In this document: piece by piece, positions 60,991 to 64,000 of the stretch
Layout of the letters: every line of letters begins with the position of its first letter
How positions within the stretch are numbered: position 1 is the first letter of the stretch
From: SAR324 cluster bacterium
Lineage (GTDB): Bacteria; SAR324; NAC60-12
NCBI GenBank assembly: GCA_014382365.1
Contig: JACNJW010000049.1
Location: 1 to 64,000, forward strand
Direction of reading: 5' to 3'
DNA length: 64,000 nt
Position numbers and translations under genes: made by a program
The notes under the pieces: generated by a model
Database searches by the model: none
What the model saw: only the letters and a program-made list of their open reading frames with translations
What the model was told of the DNA's origin: nothing

Positions 60991-61623
60991 ATGCCCATTA
61001 ATAATTCACATATAGATCTGGAAGAAATAGAAAAATATACAATTGCGCATTATGATGACAATGCAGAGTCTTTCCGTGTGGGTACTCAGGATCATGATGT
61101 CAGTCAAAATATCGCAGCTTTGCTGGACGTTCTTCCAAAAGATAAATCTCTCGATATCCTGGATTTTGGCTGTGGTCCAGGTCGAGACATGTGTGTCTTT
61201 AAAGCTATGGGACACAACCCTGTCGGTTTGGATGGCAGCATGGAGTTTTGTAAAATGGCGGAAATGCAAAGTGGCTGTCCTACTCTGAATCAACAATTTC
61301 TAGAGTTGGATTTGGAAGAGAACTGCTACGATGGAATATTTGCTAATGCATCGTTGTTTCATGTGCCAAGTCAGGAACTACCAAGAGTTTTAACTGAATT
61401 ACATTCTGCTTTAAGAACAGGTGGAATTTTATTTTTTTCTAATCCAAGAGGAAATGCAGAGGGTTGGCAGGGACAGCGTTATGGTAATTATATGGAATTT
61501 GAAGCGAGTGAATTATATCTGGAACAATCTGGATTCAAAATTGTTGACCATTTCTACCGACCTGCAGGCAAATCAAGAGACGAACAACCATGGCTGGCAA
61601 TCGTTAGTCAGCGAGAGGTATAA
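60991..61623 (+). CDS. Class I SAM-dependent methyltransferase
   Basis: 210 residues from the ATG at 60991. A TTG at 60979 is possible but less likely. SAM-binding motif I LDFGCGPGRDMCVFK, then GLDGSMEFCKMA, and the GILFFSNPRGNAEG strand. The methyl acceptor is unknown. It lies 61 bp after the molybdopterin oxidoreductase gene, in the same direction, so the two may be co-transcribed, and it is convergent with a LysE-family gene, 3 bp apart. Confidence 0.82.
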   Translation: MPINNSHIDLEEIEKYTIAHYDDNAESFRVGTQDHDVSQNIAALLDVLPKDKSLDILDFGCGPGRDMCVFKAMGHNPVGLDGSMEFCKMAEMQSGCPTLNQQFLELDLEENCYDGIFANASLFHVPSQELPRVLTELHSALRTGGILFFSNPRGNAEGWQGQRYGNYMEFEASELYLEQSGFKIVDHFYRPAGKSRDEQPWLAIVSQREV

Positions 61624-61626
61624 AGT

Positions 61627-62244
61627 TTAAGAACTGACTGCAGCCATTCCTCCTGCACCAATCAGTAAACTTCCACCAATTCGTTTGGTCCAGCGCTGAA
61701 AAGATGGTAGGCGGAACTTCTGTCCAGCATAACTTGCAAGTAGGGCGTAGGCAATTACAGCCATGATTGCCAGAACAAAGAAGGTTGTACCCAGGATAAG
61801 TGCCTGTGATACAAAGGATAATTTAGGATCCATGAACTGTGGCATAAAGGCTAGAAAAAACACGATACTTTTGGGATTAAGTGCAGTAGTCACATAGGAG
61901 TTACTAAATATTTCACGCCAAGCCTGTTTGTTTGCTTCTTCTGAGTCCTGTACTGGTTCTGAAGAACTGCGCCACATTTTAATTCCCAACCATATTAAGT
62001 AGCCTGCACCAAACCACTTTAGCAAAAAAAATGCACTCGAAACAGTCTGCAGCAACAATCCCATTCCTAAAAATGAAAAACTCATTGCAGTTAAATCACC
62101 CAAACCGACTCCCAGAATCAGTGCTAAAATAGTAGATCGTCCACGTAAAAGTGAATAACTGATTACCAAAAGCAGGGTTGGACCAGGAATGAGCAAAAAT
62201 GTTGTGGTGACAAAAGTGTAGGTCAGCCAGGTTTCAAAAGGCAT
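61627..62244 (-). CDS. LysE/RhtB-family exporter
   Basis: 205 residues with six hydrophobic segments. LLIPGPTLLLVISYSLLRGR near the N-terminus and NPKSIVFFLAFMPQFMD in the middle define the family. An amino-acid or small-metabolite exporter. Not closely similar to the LysE-type protein at 51393-52031 (different helices and loops), so not a recent duplicate. It stops 3 bp from the methyltransferase. Confidence 0.87.
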   Translation of the reverse strand: MPFETWLTYTFVTTTFLLIPGPTLLLVISYSLLRGRSTILALILGVGLGDLTAMSFSFLGMGLLLQTVSSAFFLLKWFGAGYLIWLGIKMWRSSSEPVQDSEEANKQAWREIFSNSYVTTALNPKSIVFFLAFMPQFMDPKLSFVSQALILGTTFFVLAIMAVIAYALLASYAGQKFRLPSFQRWTKRIGGSLLIGAGGMAAVSS

Positions 62245-62313
62245 GTTTTACTTTTGTTTGAAAGGTTGAGAGGTACGTATATTTCGTGCCTCAATATTAT
62301 TTGTTTCAGCAAG

Positions 62314-64000
62314 TTAGCTTTTGGGGAACTTGTTCTCAGAGTCATACAGTGCACCGTAGCCCACGACTTCGACGACAATCGGAAATGGTTCGTCGAAGTA
62401 TTCCATGGTGAACTCTCGTCCCACTACGGCAATATCTGCAGGCAGGTAGCCCAGGCCGATATTTTTACCGAGGGAAGGCCCGAATGCGATGCTGGTCAGG
62501 AACGACCGCCGTCCCAGTGAATCCACCGGAACTTCACCAGTAACCGGGTCGATGATTGGGCATTGGCCAACAGGATAACGCGCCACCTCCTTGGCATCAA
62601 TGTTGTTAGTCATGGAGAAGGTGCAGAGGTATGCCGGCTGTTGCTCGCGTTCCCGAATCTTCAGATAAGCTTCCTTGCCGTGGAAATCTGCCCCTTTGAC
62701 CTTAGGGCGCTCAAGTCCGGCTTCGACCAGATTGTATTCCGTCAGCAAGTCGGCATTCTGCAAGCGCAGGCTTTTTTCCATACGGCGGCTGTTGGCGTAG
62801 GTTTCAATACCGACCGGCGTGGCGCCCTGTTCGTAAACCAGATCCCACAGAGATAAGCCGTAGCTGAAGGGAACGTGCAATTCCCAACCTTGCTCGCCCA
62901 CGTAGGAAATGCGGAACGCCAGGACTGGAATCCCCTTCAAAGTGATATTTTTAGTGCTGGCAAAGGGGAAGTTTTCCGCTTCCAGTTCTTCCGGGTTGTC
63001 TGCAATGGCTTGCAGTATTTTGCGGGCATTTGGCCCCCAAATCCCCAGGCACGCCTGATGATCGGTTTGGTCTTCAATATAGACTTTCCAGCCTCGATCC
63101 TCAGCCATGCGTTTCAACCAGATAAAGTCACGGTGCCCTGCATCTGCGCCATCGATGACGCGGAACTTGTCTTTGCTCAGGCGGAGCACGGTTAAATCTG
63201 CACGAATCCCTGCATTGTGATCCAGAAAATGGGTGTATATGCCCTTGCCCATTGAGTTATCGCCCCCAACCTTGGCGACGCAGGCATATTCCATCAATGT
63301 TTCTGCTTCGGGGCCAATGATATCGTAGACTGCGAAGTGCGACAGATTAAACATGCCGACGTTGGCTGACATTTCCAGTTGCTCAGCGTTGGATACCCGC
63401 CAGAAGTGACGGTTGTCCCATTCATTCTCACGCACTGGCACCTGGTCTGCGTATTTTTCCAGCAAATGCTCGTTGGAGGCATAACCGTGGGCACGTTCCC
63501 AGCCAGACAGTTCCATGAAATAGCCGCCGAGTTCATTTTCACGTGCCCAGAAAGGACTGCGTCTCAGGTTGCGGCCCATGGAATAGGGTTCCCGGTTATG
63601 TACCGGTGGGTTGTAAATCTTGAATGCCGCTTCGTAGCAACGGTCATGGATATAGGTCGGGGTTTTCTGAATCGGGTAATAACGGGCAACATCGACCCCA
63701 TGTGTATCCAGGTCACTGCAACCATCGGTCATCATGTCCACAAGCACTTTAGCTATGCCTGGGCCATCCTTGATCCAAACCGCTTCAGCATACCATAGGC
63801 CGCGTGTATTGGGAGATTCTCCGATTGACGGACCACCGTCAGTGGTTACCTGCAACAACCCGTTGAAGGAGTGTTTTTCCTTGTAGCCAAGTTCACCAAG
63901 GATCGGGGTCAATTCCATCGCTCGTTCCATGGCATCCATTACGTGTTCAATTGGCAAGTCACGCATAGAGGGAGACAAGCGTGATTCTTCCGGTTCGAGG
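62314..64000 (-). CDS. Dimethylglycine/sarcosine dehydrogenase-like protein, C-terminal part (cut by window edge)
   Basis: At least 561 residues, reading open through 64000. LSPSMRDLPIEH follows an in-frame LEPEESR, so the N-terminal FAD domain lies outside the window. Visible are the end of the FAD-oxidase (DAO) fold (GGPSIGESPNTRGLWYAEAV), an FAO middle domain and the GcvT folate-binding domains (GYVGEQGWELHV-like YVGEQGWELHV and GLGYLPADIAV). Such proteins demethylate dimethylglycine or sarcosine, passing the carbon to tetrahydrofolate. The gene is clearly richer in GC than the rest (34 of 60 in 62881-62940 and 33 of 60 in 63121-63180, against 26 of 60 in 30001-30060), suggesting transfer. 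Confidence 0.82.
   Translation of the reverse strand, partial: LEPEESRLSPSMRDLPIEHVMDAMERAMELTPILGELGYKEKHSFNGLLQVTTDGGPSIGESPNTRGLWYAEAVWIKDGPGIAKVLVDMMTDGCSDLDTHGVDVARYYPIQKTPTYIHDRCYEAAFKIYNPPVHNREPYSMGRNLRRSPFWARENELGGYFMELSGWERAHGYASNEHLLEKYADQVPVRENEWDNRHFWRVSNAEQLEMSANVGMFNLSHFAVYDIIGPEAETLMEYACVAKVGGDNSMGKGIYTHFLDHNAGIRADLTVLRLSKDKFRVIDGADAGHRDFIWLKRMAEDRGWKVYIEDQTDHQACLGIWGPNARKILQAIADNPEELEAENFPFASTKNITLKGIPVLAFRISYVGEQGWELHVPFSYGLSLWDLVYEQGATPVGIETYANSRRMEKSLRLQNADLLTEYNLVEAGLERPKVKGADFHGKEAYLKIREREQQPAYLCTFSMTNNIDAKEVARYPVGQCPIIDPVTGEVPVDSLGRRSFLTSIAFGPSLGKNIGLGYLPADIAVVGREFTMEYFDEPFPIVVEVVGYGALYDSENKFPKS

Overview
The window is about 43-45% GC over most of its length, tightly packed, and codes for a flagellated Gram-negative bacterium. 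The evidence is a flagellin with a textbook sigma-28 promoter, lipobox lipoproteins, a periplasmic ABC binding protein and a 7TMR-DISM hybrid kinase. The NHL/FN3 lipoprotein and the AT-rich coding style remind me of marine SAR324/Lambdaproteobacteria or other marine proteobacterial lineages. This taxonomic guess is weak. No rRNA, tRNA, CRISPR array, insertion sequence or phage gene was seen.

Most of the first 50 kb is an aromatic-acid catabolic island centred on CoA thioesters. (1) 1.9-9.7 kb, minus strand: korA-korB (2-oxoacid:ferredoxin oxidoreductase), a RidA-like gene, and a complete branched-chain-amino-acid-type ABC importer (binding protein, LivH, M, G, F) that probably takes up aromatic acids. 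(2) 10.1-18.6 kb, plus strand, divergent from (1): had-oah-dch-bcrC-bcrB-bcrA-bcrD-fdx. This is the ATP-dependent (class I, Thauera-type) benzoyl-CoA reductase pathway to 3-hydroxypimeloyl-CoA with its ferredoxin. (3) 24.9-31.0 kb, minus: a 2-aminobenzoyl-CoA-type monooxygenase/reductase fusion, an SDR, a MarR regulator, a second RidA-like protein, an enoyl-CoA hydratase and an acyl-CoA dehydrogenase. (4) 31.5-36.4 kb, plus: an aldehyde dehydrogenase, a MoaD/ThiS-like protein, an aldehyde:ferredoxin oxidoreductase and a sigma-54 activator without a sensory domain. (5) 43.8-50.0 kb, plus: boxC, boxB, benzoate-CoA ligase and a thiolase, i.e. the aerobic epoxide (box) route. The island thus holds both an oxygen-independent and an oxygen-dependent way to dearomatise benzoyl-CoA.

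The divergent kor/had region and the boxC upstream region share the 11-mer AGTACTTATTT. Its core sits 15-16 bp before a -35-like hexamer, which suggests one regulator for both branches. Tandem copies of this module precede had.

Between the catabolic blocks lie an NHL/FN3 lipoprotein, a hybrid histidine kinase, a zinc-ribbon/HExxH membrane protein, an MFS permease, an orphan sucD, mtaB with a cysteine-free Rrf2 regulator, and small unknowns. From 50.4 kb the genes become mixed: an NmrA-like oxidoreductase, two LysE-type exporters, an SHMT-like enzyme with altered active-site residues, a YCII-like protein, an FMN reductase, a lipase-like hydrolase, a class III aminotransferase, a GlcG-like secreted protein, PlsC, a molybdopterin oxidoreductase and a methyltransferase. 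The right edge cuts a distinctly GC-richer dimethylglycine/sarcosine-dehydrogenase-like gene.
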